Source: Mesorhizobium denitrificans
GTDB lineage: Bacteria > Pseudomonadota > Alphaproteobacteria > Rhizobiales > Rhizobiaceae
NCBI RefSeq assembly: GCF_003403035.1
Contig: NZ_QURN01000015.1
Coordinates: 52,193-116,192, forward strand
Length of the DNA: 64,000 nt
Direction: 5' to 3'
Shown here: positions 47,519-56,895 of the stretch, one piece after another
How the letters are laid out: the number at the start of each line of letters is the position of its first letter
Numbering within the stretch: position 1 is the first letter of the stretch
Notes under the pieces: generated by a model
Database searches by the model: none
What the model saw: only the letters and a program-made list of their open reading frames with translations
Told to the model about the DNA's origin: nothing
Translations under genes and position numbers: made by a program

Positions 47519-49308
47519 AACCGCTGAACGTCAGCGGCGGCGTCGATCATGCGAAGCTGGATCGTGCGGTTGCCATTCCAATGGTTGGCGGAAAGTGTTC
47601 CGGCAACGTGAACGCTCTTGCCCTGATTGGCGAAGAGGAACGCACCAAGGTCTGATTGTGCCGCGCGGAACGCCATGCTCTGCACGCGCTTGCCGGTGAG
47701 CGATGCAAGCTCGGCGCGAACGTGGCCGTTGCCAACCTCGCGGGCAGACACAAGCCGATGGCGAGGCAAGACGAAAATGGGTGCGGCATGGCCGCTGCCA
47801 TATGGTCCAGCCCGCTCCAACGTATCGTACAATTCCTGCGTGACGCCATCGGCGGAAAGCGCGCCGTCGATTTGCAAGCTTTCCTCATGGCGTATCCGGG
47901 CGACGCGCTCCGCCGCCTGCAATTCGAAGAAGGCGCGCAGATCCCCAAGACGCGTACGCTCAACGGTGATGCCTGCGGCCATTGCATGGCCGCCGCCCTT
48001 GACCAGAAGGCCCTCAGCGACAGCGGCGCGAACCAACCCGCCAAGATCGAAACCGGAAATAGACCGGCCCGAACCAACGCCTATACCATTCGGATTGAAG
48101 TGAACGGCAAAAGCGGGGCGACGCGTATGCTCCTTCAAGCGCGCGGCTATGAGGCCGACAATGCCGGGATGCCATGAATCGCTCGCGGTTACGACGATGG
48201 CGGGACCATCGCCGCCCGCCATTTCCGCATCGGCTTCGGCGCGCGCGGCATCGACCATCGCCTGCTCCATCGCCTGCCGTTCCTGGTTGAGACGGTCGAG
48301 CGTTTCAGCGATTTCGCGCGCCTCGATTGGATCGTCGGTGGCGAGCAGGCGGCTGCCAAGCGCGGCATCCCCAATGCGCCCGCCCGCGTTGATGCGCGGA
48401 CCAAGCAGAAAACCGAGATGAAATGCGTTGACCGGCTCGGAGATTCGCGAAGCGCGGATTAGCGCAGCAAGACCGGCATTGCGCATCTGGCGGATAGCGA
48501 TGAGGCCCTTCACCACGAAGGCGCGATTGACGCCGACAAGCGGCACGACATCGCAGACAGTCGCGAGCGCGACGAGATCGAGAAATGTGAGCAAATCGGG
48601 TGGCGCAGGCGTGGCGTCGCGTCTACGCAGGACGCGGGAAACCTGAACGAGAGCAAGAAACACGACGCCAGCGGCACACAGATGCCCCTGGCCTGACAGA
48701 TCGTCGTCGCGGTTCGGATTTACGACAGGCGTATCTTCAGGGAGCGCGCCGCCGACCTGATGGTGATCGAGGACCAGCACATCCGCTCCAGCCTCGCGCG
48801 CGGCAGCGATTGAGGTCGCGCTGTTGGTTCCGCAATCAACCGTGATGATGAGCGACGCGCGGCTTGCAAGCTCGCGCATAGCGTCAGGGTTCGGGCCATA
48901 GCCTTCGAATATGCGGTCCGGAATGTAGATTTCCGATTGAATGCCGAAATGGGCGAGAAACCGCTTGAGCAAGGCGGATGAGCAAGCGCCGTCCACGTCA
49001 TAGTCGCCAAAGATCGCGACGCGTTCGCCACGCTGGACAGCATCGGCGATACGCTCGCCCGCCCGCTCCATGTCGGCGAGCTTTTCGGGGTCGGGTAGAA
49101 GGTCGCGGATCGTGGGATCGAGAAAGGCAAGAGCCTCGCCCTTGCGCACGCCCCTGCCCGCAAGCACGCGCGCCACAATTTCCGGCACGCCATCGGCTTG
49201 CGCCATTGCGAGCGCTGCCATTTCCTGCGCTTCCGTCAGGCGGTGCTCCCAGACCAAGCCGGTCGCAGAGCGCCTGACATCAAGGAAATAGCGGCGTTCA
49301 GACGTCAA
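47515..49308 (-). CDS. recJ: Single-stranded-DNA-specific exonuclease RecJ
   Basis: A 597-aa 5'-3' ssDNA exonuclease of recombination and repair. DHH-domain motifs: FGDYDVDGACSSALL, LIITVDCGTNS, VLVLDHHQVGG and HLCAAGVVF. The DHHA1 domain has GGGHAMAAGITVE. Start TTG 49308 overlaps the glpX stop as TTGA, with GGAGAAG upstream. It is the last gene of the run aminotransferase-hom-glpX-recJ. Confidence 0.95.
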   Translation of the reverse strand: MTSERRYFLDVRRSATGLVWEHRLTEAQEMAALAMAQADGVPEIVARVLAGRGVRKGEALAFLDPTIRDLLPDPEKLADMERAGERIADAVQRGERVAIFGDYDVDGACSSALLKRFLAHFGIQSEIYIPDRIFEGYGPNPDAMRELASRASLIITVDCGTNSATSIAAAREAGADVLVLDHHQVGGALPEDTPVVNPNRDDDLSGQGHLCAAGVVFLALVQVSRVLRRRDATPAPPDLLTFLDLVALATVCDVVPLVGVNRAFVVKGLIAIRQMRNAGLAALIRASRISEPVNAFHLGFLLGPRINAGGRIGDAALGSRLLATDDPIEAREIAETLDRLNQERQAMEQAMVDAARAEADAEMAGGDGPAIVVTASDSWHPGIVGLIAARLKEHTRRPAFAVHFNPNGIGVGSGRSISGFDLGGLVRAAVAEGLLVKGGGHAMAAGITVERTRLGDLRAFFELQAAERVARIRHEESLQIDGALSADGVTQELYDTLERAGPYGSGHAAPIFVLPRHRLVSAREVGNGHVRAELASLTGKRVQSMAFRAAQSDLGAFLFANQGKSVHVAGTLSANHWNGNRTIQLRMIDAAADVQRF

Positions 49309-50282
49309 AACTTCTCCAGATCCTGATGGCGCGCCTTGATCTCACGAACCGTGCGCGACGACGAGCGCAGAACTATGGTGTGAGTCGTGATCGCATTGCG
49401 ACCGAATTTCACGCCGGAAAGCATGTTGCCATCCGTAACGCCGGTGGCGGCAAACACCACATCGCCCCGCGCCATGTCGCCAACCTGATAGATGCGATTT
49501 GGATCGGCAATGCCCATCTTGGCCGCGCGAGCGACTTTTTCGGACGTATCAAGGATCAAGCGGCCCTGCATCTGGCCACCGGTGCAGCGCAGCGCCGCTG
49601 CGGCAAGCACGCCCTCAGGCGCACCGCCGGAACCGATATAAATGTCGATGCCGGTTTCTTCCGGGTTGGTGGTGTGAATGACGCCCGCGACATCGCCATC
49701 ACCGATGAGACGGATTGCAACGCCCGTTTCGCGCACAGCCTGGATGAGCTTGGCGTGACGTGGACGGTCGAGAATGCAGGCCGTGATTTCCGAAACCGGC
49801 ACGTGCTTGGCGTCAGCGAGGTTATGGATGTTCTGGCGTGGCGAAGCGTCGATGTCGATAATGCCTTCCGGATAGCCCGGCCCAATCGCGATCTTGTCCA
49901 TGTAGACGTCCGGCGCGTAGAGCAGGCTTCCCTTTTCCGCGACCGCGATGACGGCAAGTGCGTTCGGCAGGTTCTTCGCGCAGATGGTCGTACCTTCCAG
50001 CGGGTCGAGAGCAATATCGACCTCCGGCCCTTTGCCGGTGCCGACTTCCTCGCCGATGTAAAGCATCGGAGCCTCGTCGCGCTCGCCTTCACCGATAACG
50101 ACGGTGCCCTTGATCGGCAGGCGATTGAGTTCGGCGCGCATCGCATCGACGGCAACCTGATCGGCCGCCTTTTCATCCCCACGGCCACGCAACCGCGCCG
50201 CAGCCACAGCCGCACGCTCAGTTACACGCACGATTTCCATCGTCAGTACGCGGTCCAGGCCCGCCATCACGCTTTTCGCCAT
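49305..50282 (-). CDS. glpX: Class II fructose-1,6-bisphosphatase
   Basis: A 325-aa gluconeogenic phosphatase. Metal and substrate motifs are VVIGEGERDEAPMLYIGEEVG, IALDPLEGTTICAKNLPNAL and IYIGSGGAPEGVLAAAAL. ATG 50282 opens MAKSVMAGLDRVLTMEIVRV. It lies 94 nt downstream of hom. Confidence 0.96.
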   Translation of the reverse strand: MAKSVMAGLDRVLTMEIVRVTERAAVAAARLRGRGDEKAADQVAVDAMRAELNRLPIKGTVVIGEGERDEAPMLYIGEEVGTGKGPEVDIALDPLEGTTICAKNLPNALAVIAVAEKGSLLYAPDVYMDKIAIGPGYPEGIIDIDASPRQNIHNLADAKHVPVSEITACILDRPRHAKLIQAVRETGVAIRLIGDGDVAGVIHTTNPEETGIDIYIGSGGAPEGVLAAAALRCTGGQMQGRLILDTSEKVARAAKMGIADPNRIYQVGDMARGDVVFAATGVTDGNMLSGVKFGRNAITTHTIVLRSSSRTVREIKARHQDLEKF

Positions 50283-50376
50283 TTACGTTTCCCCGGTATG
50301 ATTTAGGTCGCCGCCCTTGTGTCAAAGCCAAGCAACAAGAGCAAGACAGCCAAGCGTATTGAATCGATTGAGGAAA

Positions 50377-51699
50377 CTACTCCGCTCGTTCAATGCGGAT
50401 AACCTGCGCCTTATCGACCAACAGGCCGTCGTTGGTGACGGCATCCACGGCCTTGCGGACCAAGGATTCGGTTGTCTCATGAGTAACGAGGATAACCGTC
50501 TTCTGTTTGGCGTTCGGCTCGCCATGCGCCTGCTGAACGATGGATTCCAGCGAAATTTCGTTTTCTGCCATGCGCTTGGCCAGGGTTGCGAAGACGCCGA
50601 GGCGGTCATGCACGGTGAGGCGGATGAAATAGCCGCCCGCGTGCGAGCGAATTTCAGCTTTCTTGTAAGGTGTGAGCTTTTTCGCGGGGCGCCCGAAAAC
50701 GGGGCCGTGCTGAAAGCCGGGCTGGCTCTTGGCGATGTCGGCAATGTCGCCAACGACAGCCGACGCAGTGGCGTTACCGCCCGCGCCCGGTCCCGACAGG
50801 AGCAATTCGCCAAGAATGTCGGTTTCGATTGCGACCGCATTCGTGACGCCATGCACCTGCGCGATGACGGATGCCGTCGGCACCATCGTGGGATGAACGC
50901 GCTGCTCAATGCCGCTATCGGTCTGCTGCGCAACGCCCAGAAGCTTGATGCGATAGCCGAGATCAGCGGCGGCGCGAATATCCGCCTGCGTGATGTTCGA
51001 AATGCCTTCCATATAGACTTCGTCGGCAGCAATGCGCGAGCCAAACGCAAGGCTGGTGAGAATTGCCAGCTTGTGCGCGGTGTCGTTACCCTCGATGTCG
51101 AATGTAGGGTCTGCCTCGGCGTAGCCAAGACGCTGCGCATCCTTCAGGCATTCCTCGAAGGAAATGCCCTCGGCTTCCATGCGCGTGAGAATATAGTTGC
51201 AGGTGCCGTTGAGGATGCCGAACACGCGGCTGACCGTGTTACCCGCCATCGACTCGCGCATAGTCTTGATGACAGGTATGCCGCCGGCGACCGCCGCTTC
51301 ATAGTTCAGCAGCACGCCCTTTTCTTCAGCGATTTCGGCAAGCGCAACACCATGCTTCGCGAGCAGCGCCTTGTTCGCGGTTACGACATGCTTGCCGCTT
51401 TCAAGAGCCGCAGTGACGGCCGCGCGGGCAGCACCTTCATCCCCGCCGATAAGTTCGACAAAAACGTCGATGTCGGCGGATTTGGCGAGTTCAATCGGAT
51501 CTTCGAACCATTTGGCCGAACCAAGATCAACGCCACGATCACGCGAACGATCACGCGCAGAAACGGCAGTGACCATAATGGGCTGACCGCACTGGCGAGT
51601 GAGTTCCGCCGCCTTGGTTGCAAGCACGCGCACGACAGATGCGCCCACCGTGCCGAGCCCGGCTATTCCCACATGCAATGCGTTGGCAACACGAGCCAC
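50377..51699 (-). CDS. hom: Homoserine dehydrogenase
   Basis: Reduces aspartate semialdehyde to homoserine for threonine and methionine. The 440-aa protein has the NAD-binding AGLGTVGASVVRVLA, the catalytic segment with FGILNGTCNYILTRM and EADPTFDIEGNDTAHKL, and a C-terminal ACT domain (RLTVHDRLGVFATLAKRMAE) for feedback by threonine. GTG 51699 is preceded by GAGGA. The aminotransferase gene ends 36 nt upstream, so joint transcription is likely. Confidence 0.95.
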   Translation of the reverse strand: MARVANALHVGIAGLGTVGASVVRVLATKAAELTRQCGQPIMVTAVSARDRSRDRGVDLGSAKWFEDPIELAKSADIDVFVELIGGDEGAARAAVTAALESGKHVVTANKALLAKHGVALAEIAEEKGVLLNYEAAVAGGIPVIKTMRESMAGNTVSRVFGILNGTCNYILTRMEAEGISFEECLKDAQRLGYAEADPTFDIEGNDTAHKLAILTSLAFGSRIAADEVYMEGISNITQADIRAAADLGYRIKLLGVAQQTDSGIEQRVHPTMVPTASVIAQVHGVTNAVAIETDILGELLLSGPGAGGNATASAVVGDIADIAKSQPGFQHGPVFGRPAKKLTPYKKAEIRSHAGGYFIRLTVHDRLGVFATLAKRMAENEISLESIVQQAHGEPNAKQKTVILVTHETTESLVRKAVDAVTNDGLLVDKAQVIRIERAE

Positions 51700-51735
51700 G
51701 GCGTGTCCTCTTCGTATCTATGAAACTTGGATGCG

Positions 51736-52959
51736 TCAGCGCCGCGCGGAGAGCGACACAACGTTGTTTGGTTGCTTGGCAGACGCTTGAAGAAATTTCT
51801 TGATCGAGCGCGCCGCCTGGCGAATGCGATGTTCATTTTCCACGAAAGCAAGGCGCACATAATCATCGCCATGCTCCCCAAAGCCGACACCCGGCGCCAC
51901 CGCAACATCCGCATGCTCGATCAGCAGCTTGGAAAACTCCAGCGAACCGAGATGGCGGAACTGCTCCGGGATGGGCGCCCACGCAAACATTGACGCGGGC
52001 GGCGCCGGAATATCCCAGCCAGAACGGCCAAAGGACTCGACCATCGCATCGCGGCGCTTGTGATAGACCTCGCGGATTTCGGCAATGTCGCCGCCGTCGC
52101 CATTCAGCGCGGAAGTTGCAGCTACCTGAATCGGCGTAAACGCACCATAATCCAGATAGGATTTGACGCGCGTGAGCGCAGCGATGAGGCGTTCATTGCC
52201 CACGGCAAAGCCCATGCGCCAACCCGGCATGGAAAACGTTTTCGACATGGAGGTGAACTCCACCGTGACATCCATCGCGCCCGGCACCTGCAGCACCGAT
52301 GGCGGCGGATTGCCGTCGAAATAGATTTCCGAATAGGCAAGGTCCGACAGGATGATGATGTCATTCTTGCGCGCGAAGGCGACGACATCCTTGTAAAAAT
52401 CCAGCGAAGCTACCATCGCGGTCGGGTTCGACGGATAGTTCAAAATGAGCGCGAGCGGCTTTGGAATGGAGTGGCGCACGCCACGCTCCAGCGCCGGAAT
52501 GAACTGGTCATTCGGCTCGACCTGCAGCGAGCGAATGACGCCGCCGGACATGATGAAGCCGAAGGCGTGAATCGGATAGGTCGGGTTCGGACACAGCACC
52601 ACATCGCCCGGCGCGGTGATGGCCTGCGCCATATTCGCAAAGCCTTCCTTGGAGCCGAGCGTTGCGACAACCTGCGTGTCAGGATCAAGCTTCACGCCGA
52701 ACCGGCGCGCATAATAACCCGCCTGCGCGCGGCGCAGACCGGGAATGCCCCGCGATGCGGAATAGCGATGGGTGCGCGGATCGCGCACGACTTCGACGAG
52801 CTTTTCGACAATTGCAGCAGGAGTCGGCAAATCGGGGTTGCCCATGCCAAGATCGATGATATCGGCACCGCGAGAACGGGCGCTGGCCTTGAGCCTGTTC
52901 ACCTGCTCGAAAACGTAGGGTGGCAGCCGCCTGACCTTATGAAATTCTTCCATTTCCAT
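51736..52959 (-). CDS. Class I aminotransferase (AlaC / LL-diaminopimelate aminotransferase-like)
   Basis: A 407-aa PLP enzyme. The Schiff-base lysine lies in TSMSKTFSMPGWRMGF, with NYPSNPTAMV and LSDLAYSEIYFDG as supporting motifs. Rhizobial relatives beside hom are named LL-diaminopimelate or alanine aminotransferase; the sequence alone cannot choose. It precedes hom on the same strand, which fits a role in aspartate-family or pyruvate-family amino acids. Confidence 0.88.
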   Translation of the reverse strand: MEMEEFHKVRRLPPYVFEQVNRLKASARSRGADIIDLGMGNPDLPTPAAIVEKLVEVVRDPRTHRYSASRGIPGLRRAQAGYYARRFGVKLDPDTQVVATLGSKEGFANMAQAITAPGDVVLCPNPTYPIHAFGFIMSGGVIRSLQVEPNDQFIPALERGVRHSIPKPLALILNYPSNPTAMVASLDFYKDVVAFARKNDIIILSDLAYSEIYFDGNPPPSVLQVPGAMDVTVEFTSMSKTFSMPGWRMGFAVGNERLIAALTRVKSYLDYGAFTPIQVAATSALNGDGGDIAEIREVYHKRRDAMVESFGRSGWDIPAPPASMFAWAPIPEQFRHLGSLEFSKLLIEHADVAVAPGVGFGEHGDDYVRLAFVENEHRIRQAARSIKKFLQASAKQPNNVVSLSARR

Positions 52960-53020
52960 GTCGCGTACTCACGTCGCTTGCCCGCGCGCCCGGCAGGCCG
53001 TCCGCTGCCTATATACCCCA

Positions 53021-53368
53021 TCAACAGGTCGGTCGAGGGGCACAAATTTCTTTTAGTGTTTCGTCGCTGTGCGTGGCACCCAACTGGCGCAATTGCGCTT
53101 CGCTGGCGGTCGTTCCGGCACCCTTGCCCGCTGCTGCCTGCGCTGCGGATGCACCCTTGAGCGAGGCGACGGCAGCGTCACGCTCCTCCTGCGAAATCTG
53201 GGATGTCGCGATGGCTGGCTTGACGTTGAGATTCGGATAGGTGCCGGTGTTCGACGCGCCGCTTGAAGGATCGTCGGGCGTCGTCGTGCAGGCCGCCGTC
53301 GCAAGCATGGCGACGATCACGGCAGCGCGTGCGCCATTCGACGCGATGGACTTCCAAGGGCCGGTCAT
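53021..53368 (-). CDS. Small putative lipoprotein
   Basis: A 115-aa protein with an export signal (GARAAVIVAMLATAAC) and a borderline lipobox (TAAC). The mature part is low-complexity (Pro/Ser/Thr then Ala-rich helix) and ends ETLKEICAPRPTC with two cysteines. I chose ATG 53368 because it gives a proper signal and has AGGAG upstream; the open frame extends to 53878 in antisense to phaC and that part should be ignored. Function unknown. Confidence 0.7.
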   Translation of the reverse strand: MTGPWKSIASNGARAAVIVAMLATAACTTTPDDPSSGASNTGTYPNLNVKPAIATSQISQEERDAAVASLKGASAAQAAAGKGAGTTASEAQLRQLGATHSDETLKEICAPRPTC

Positions 53369-53399
53369 TTTTGCGCAGGCTCCTGATTGATGTTGGACC

Positions 53400-53428
53400 C
53401 TTAGAGTCTTCCCATGATAACATGTCAA
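53400..53428 (-). promoter_or_regulatory. Candidate sigma70 promoter for the small lipoprotein gene
   Basis: On the minus strand CTTGACA (the TTGACA hexamer at 53428-53423) and TCTAAG (53405-53400) are 17 nt apart, in the divergent gap with phaC. The -35 box is a perfect match and the -10 box is partial. Confidence 0.45.
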
Positions 53429-53456
53429 GAAAGCGCAGGGAGGAATAGCGCAAAAC

Positions 53457-55289
53457 ATGAACAAATCCAGCGATCCTGTGTCCACTAACGCTGCCGTTGC
53501 GACTGACGTTGAGCAATATCTTGTCCGGGATCCGGAGACGTTCGCGCTCAATATGGCGCGCACGCTGGAGAATCTGGGCAAGGCGGCGGCTGCCTGGGCT
53601 GCGCCGCGCGAAAACGGCGATGTGCATGACAGCGTCGCAGAACCCGTTGCGGATATGGTCAAGACATTCTCCAAGCTAACCGAATATTGGCTTGCGGACC
53701 CTTCCCGCGCCCTTGAGGCGCAGACCCGACTTTTCGCAGGACTTATCACCGTCTGGCAGACGGCGGCGCACCGCGTAAGCGGCGTAGAAGGCGTTGAGGA
53801 CGTGGTGAAGCCGGAACGCGGCGACAAGCGATTCCTGGATGAAGAATGGGGAAAAAACGCTTTCTTCGATTTCCTCAAGCAAGCCTATCTGGTGATGGCG
53901 CGCTGGTCGAACGACCTGGTGGAACACGCTGACGGGCTGGACGAACACACGCGGCACAAGGCCAGCTTTTACGTCAAGCAAATCGCCTATGCTCTCTCGC
54001 CGTCCAACTTCGTTCTGACCAACCCGGAATTATTCCGTGAGACAGTGGCGGCGAACGGCTCGAATCTGGTTCGCGGCATGAAGATGCTTGCCGAAGATAT
54101 CGCGGCCGGAAAGGGTGATCTCAAGCTGCGGCAGGCGGACAATTCGAAATTCGAGATCGGCAAGAACATTGCGCTTACTCCAGGCAAGGTGATTGCCCGA
54201 AGCGATCTGGTCGAAGTGATCCAGTATGAGCCAACGACAGACAAGGTGCTCAAGCGACCGCTGCTGATCTGCCCGCCGTGGATCAACAAGTTCTATATTC
54301 TCGACCTAAATCCGGAGAAATCCTTCATTCGCTGGGCGGTGGAACAGGGACACACGGTTTTCGTGATTTCCTGGGTAAACCCCGACGAACGGCATGGCCG
54401 CAAGAACTGGGAATCCTACATCCGCGAAGGGCTTCAATTCGCGCTGGATACGATTGAGCAGGAAACCGGCGAGACGGAGGTCAATGCCATAGGCTATTGC
54501 GTGGGCGGAACGCTGCTCGCTGCCGGGCTGGCTTTGATGGCGCAGGAAGGCGACAACCGCATCCAGTCAGTGACCTTTTTTACCACGCAGGTGGACTTCA
54601 CCTATGCGGGCGACCTGAAAGTGTTTGTGGATGAGGAGCAGGTGCAGGCGCTGGAAAAGGCAATGACTGACCGCGGCTATCTTGAGGGAACCAAGATGGC
54701 GATGGCGTTCAACATGCTGCGGTCCGGCGACCTGATCTGGCCCTATGTCATCAACAACTACATGCGCGGCAAAGACCCGATGCCGTTCGACCTGCTTTAC
54801 TGGAATTCAGATTCCACACGAATGGCAGCAGCTAATCACTCGTTTTATTTGAGAAATTGTTATCTCGAAAACAACATGTCAGCAGGACGCATGACCATAG
54901 CCGGGCGCAATATTCAGCTCAGCGACATCAAAATCCCGGTCTACAACCTTGCTACGAAGGAAGACCATATCGCGCCAGCAAGGTCAGTGTTTCTCGGCTG
55001 CCGCTATTTCGGCGGCGACGTGGATTACGTCATGTCCGGGTCTGGCCATATTGCGGGCGTAGTCAATCCTCCTTCCCTCAAGAAGTATCAATACTGGACC
55101 GACGGAAAGCCCGAAGGCACGTTTGAAAGCTGGGTGGCGAATGCGACAGAAACACCGGGATCATGGTGGCCGCATTGGCACAAATGGATCGAGAGCAAGG
55201 ATTCGCAACTCGTGCCCGCGCGCAGGACGGCCTCTAAGCTCAAAAGCCTTGCGGAAGCACCCGGTACATATGTTCGGGTAAGGGTTTAG
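53457..55289 (+). CDS. phaC: Class I poly(3-hydroxyalkanoate) synthase
   Basis: Polymerises (R)-3-hydroxyacyl-CoA to PHA storage granules. The 610-aa protein has an N-terminal variable domain and an alpha/beta-hydrolase core. The lipase-like box GYCVGG holds nucleophile Cys348; Asp503 (KEDHIAPARS) and His531 (GSGHIAGVVNPP) complete the triad. It stands alone here; phaA, phaB and phaP are not in the window. GGGAGGA lies about 12 nt before ATG. Confidence 0.96.
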   Translation: MNKSSDPVSTNAAVATDVEQYLVRDPETFALNMARTLENLGKAAAAWAAPRENGDVHDSVAEPVADMVKTFSKLTEYWLADPSRALEAQTRLFAGLITVWQTAAHRVSGVEGVEDVVKPERGDKRFLDEEWGKNAFFDFLKQAYLVMARWSNDLVEHADGLDEHTRHKASFYVKQIAYALSPSNFVLTNPELFRETVAANGSNLVRGMKMLAEDIAAGKGDLKLRQADNSKFEIGKNIALTPGKVIARSDLVEVIQYEPTTDKVLKRPLLICPPWINKFYILDLNPEKSFIRWAVEQGHTVFVISWVNPDERHGRKNWESYIREGLQFALDTIEQETGETEVNAIGYCVGGTLLAAGLALMAQEGDNRIQSVTFFTTQVDFTYAGDLKVFVDEEQVQALEKAMTDRGYLEGTKMAMAFNMLRSGDLIWPYVINNYMRGKDPMPFDLLYWNSDSTRMAAANHSFYLRNCYLENNMSAGRMTIAGRNIQLSDIKIPVYNLATKEDHIAPARSVFLGCRYFGGDVDYVMSGSGHIAGVVNPPSLKKYQYWTDGKPEGTFESWVANATETPGSWWPHWHKWIESKDSQLVPARRTASKLKSLAEAPGTYVRVRV

Positions 55290-55538
55290 TCTGAAAATCG
55301 GGATGTTTTCGGTGCGAGATTGCTCGCCAAGGTTGACTGATGCGTCAAACAAGGCGAAATGTTCGCGTGCAAATCAAGTTCTCGCCGCATTCGTTGCCTA
55401 ATCGCCGAAGCATTGCGGGACGCGCCGGTCCATTTTGAGCCGGTAAATACATATGGTTTAGCGAGACATGTGCGAGGGCGCATATAGTCTCTTGGGGATA
55501 GGACCTCTGGTCCTCCGATCTGGAAGAAGGGGATACGG

Positions 55539-56729
55539 TTGAAAGGAGCAACGCGCCAACGCGCCAGACCTTTGTGCCGCTTGATGGCCGCGCTGATGGC
55601 GTCGGCCTTCATTTCATCCTGCGCTTCCACGCTGGATTCCACGCTTGAATCGAATGGCGCCGCCTTCAACGCTACAGCACCGAAAGATGGGGCGGTCGAG
55701 GAAGTTTCAGCAGATGGGACCGCGGCAAGCAATTCGCTCGCGATGGCCGAAACGAAAGAGGTGGGCGACCCGCAACTGCCCGAGCAAGTGGCATCACTGC
55801 CTATGACAACGCCGAATGCGGCGGGTGTCGAGGCTGCACCCGCCGAGACGAAAGCGGGAGAAACAGCAGTCGAGGCGGCAAAGCCCGAATCTGCAAAGGC
55901 AGAGGTAGCGGCCATCGATGCGGAATCGAACCCTGCCGAGGCTGCGGTGGAGCCCGCCAAGCCGAAGGGCCTTTTGGCATCGTTCTTCGGAGCCAAGCCT
56001 GCAAAAGCGGCAGAAGCCAAACAAACGCCCGCAGTGAAAGCCACGGCAGAGCTGGCGGAGCAGACCCCTGCCCCAACGCAGTTTCTCGAAAATCCGGCAC
56101 CGAAGCAGATTTTGGAAAACCCCGCGCCCACCGCAACGAAAAAAGATCGCTCAATTCAGTTGGCCTCGCTGGACCTTTCCAGCCAAAAGCCGATGCGAGC
56201 ATCGGCAGTCTCATTTTCTGACGATGGTGAGGGAACCGGCCTGCCGGGCGTTCGCCAAAGCGCGCTGTTTGAAATCAAGCGTCGATCGGGAATCGACGAC
56301 GATAGCGATGTGGACGTGCACGAAGACGTTGACGGCGGATTTGAGGTGGCAAGTGCTGCCGGAATGGCTCGACTGGCGCCGAATGGCCTGTTGAAGCAAC
56401 GCGAGAATGTTGATGTCGCCTGCTTGAAGCCCTCGCTTGTGCGCGTGCTGAAAACCATCGAGCGGCGATTCGGCAAGCGCGCGGTTATTACCTCCGGCTA
56501 TCGCAGCCCCACCTACAACCGCAGCGTCCGTGGCGCGCGCAATTCGCAGCATATGTATTGCGCCGCAGCGGACGTGATCTTGCCGGGCGTAAGCAAATTC
56601 GAGCTGGCGAGTTATGCGCGCTCGATGCAAGGGCGCGGCGGCGTTGGCACCTATTGCCACACGAATGCGGTGCATATCGACGTGGGTCCAGAGCGCGACT
56701 GGAACTGGCGTTGCCGTGGCCGTCGGTGA
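55539..56729 (+). CDS. M15-type (YcbK/DUF882-like) peptidase lipoprotein
   Basis: A 396-aa lipoprotein. The signal ends in a good lipobox (ISSC near residue 27). Residues about 50-210 are an Ala/Pro/Glu-rich linker with a repeated ENPAPKQIL-type phrase. The C-terminal peptidase_M15_3 domain has ITSGYRSPTYNRSVRGA, NSQHMYCAAAD (His and Asp ligands) and AVHIDVGPERDW (His ligand), so it is likely an active zinc D,D- or L,D-peptidase acting on peptidoglycan. Start is TTG 55539 with AAGGGG upstream; the next Met lies inside the signal. The tRNA-Glu gene follows. Confidence 0.85.
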   Translation: MKGATRQRARPLCRLMAALMASAFISSCASTLDSTLESNGAAFNATAPKDGAVEEVSADGTAASNSLAMAETKEVGDPQLPEQVASLPMTTPNAAGVEAAPAETKAGETAVEAAKPESAKAEVAAIDAESNPAEAAVEPAKPKGLLASFFGAKPAKAAEAKQTPAVKATAELAEQTPAPTQFLENPAPKQILENPAPTATKKDRSIQLASLDLSSQKPMRASAVSFSDDGEGTGLPGVRQSALFEIKRRSGIDDDSDVDVHEDVDGGFEVASAAGMARLAPNGLLKQRENVDVACLKPSLVRVLKTIERRFGKRAVITSGYRSPTYNRSVRGARNSQHMYCAAADVILPGVSKFELASYARSMQGRGGVGTYCHTNAVHIDVGPERDWNWRCRGRR

Positions 56730-56776
56730 CGAAAACAGACCGCACAATTTTTTATCGATTGATGCTGTTTGAAGGG

Positions 56777-56805
56777 TTGCCGAGACGGTATGACCTGACT
56801 ATAAG
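56777..56805 (+). promoter_or_regulatory. Candidate promoter of tRNA-Glu
   Basis: TTGCCG (56777-56782) and TATAAG (56800-56805) are 17 nt apart and end 15 nt before the mature tRNA 5' end, a suitable position. Confidence 0.45.
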
Positions 56806-56820
56806 GCGCTTCACCTGAGC

Positions 56821-56895
56821 GCGCCCATCGTCTAGCGGTTAGGACACCGCCCTTTCACGGCGGTAACAGGGGTTCGATTCCCCTTGGGCGTACCA
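56821..56895 (+). tRNA. tRNA-Glu (anticodon TTC)
   Basis: A complete cloverleaf of 75 nt with encoded CCA. The acceptor arm GCGCCCA pairs with TGGGCGT (one G-U), the D arm contains TAGCGGTTAGGA, the anticodon arm is CCGCC / CTTTCAC / GGCGG with anticodon TTC, and the T arm is GGGGTTCGATTCCCC. It reads opposite to the recombinase gene that overlaps it and is the integration site of the downstream island. Confidence 0.97.

Noticed and set aside
55286..56131. 281-aa minus-strand open frame over the M15-type lipoprotein gene
   Set aside because: Its low-complexity Ala/Ser/Phe repeats mirror the Ala/Pro-rich linker of the real plus-strand gene.
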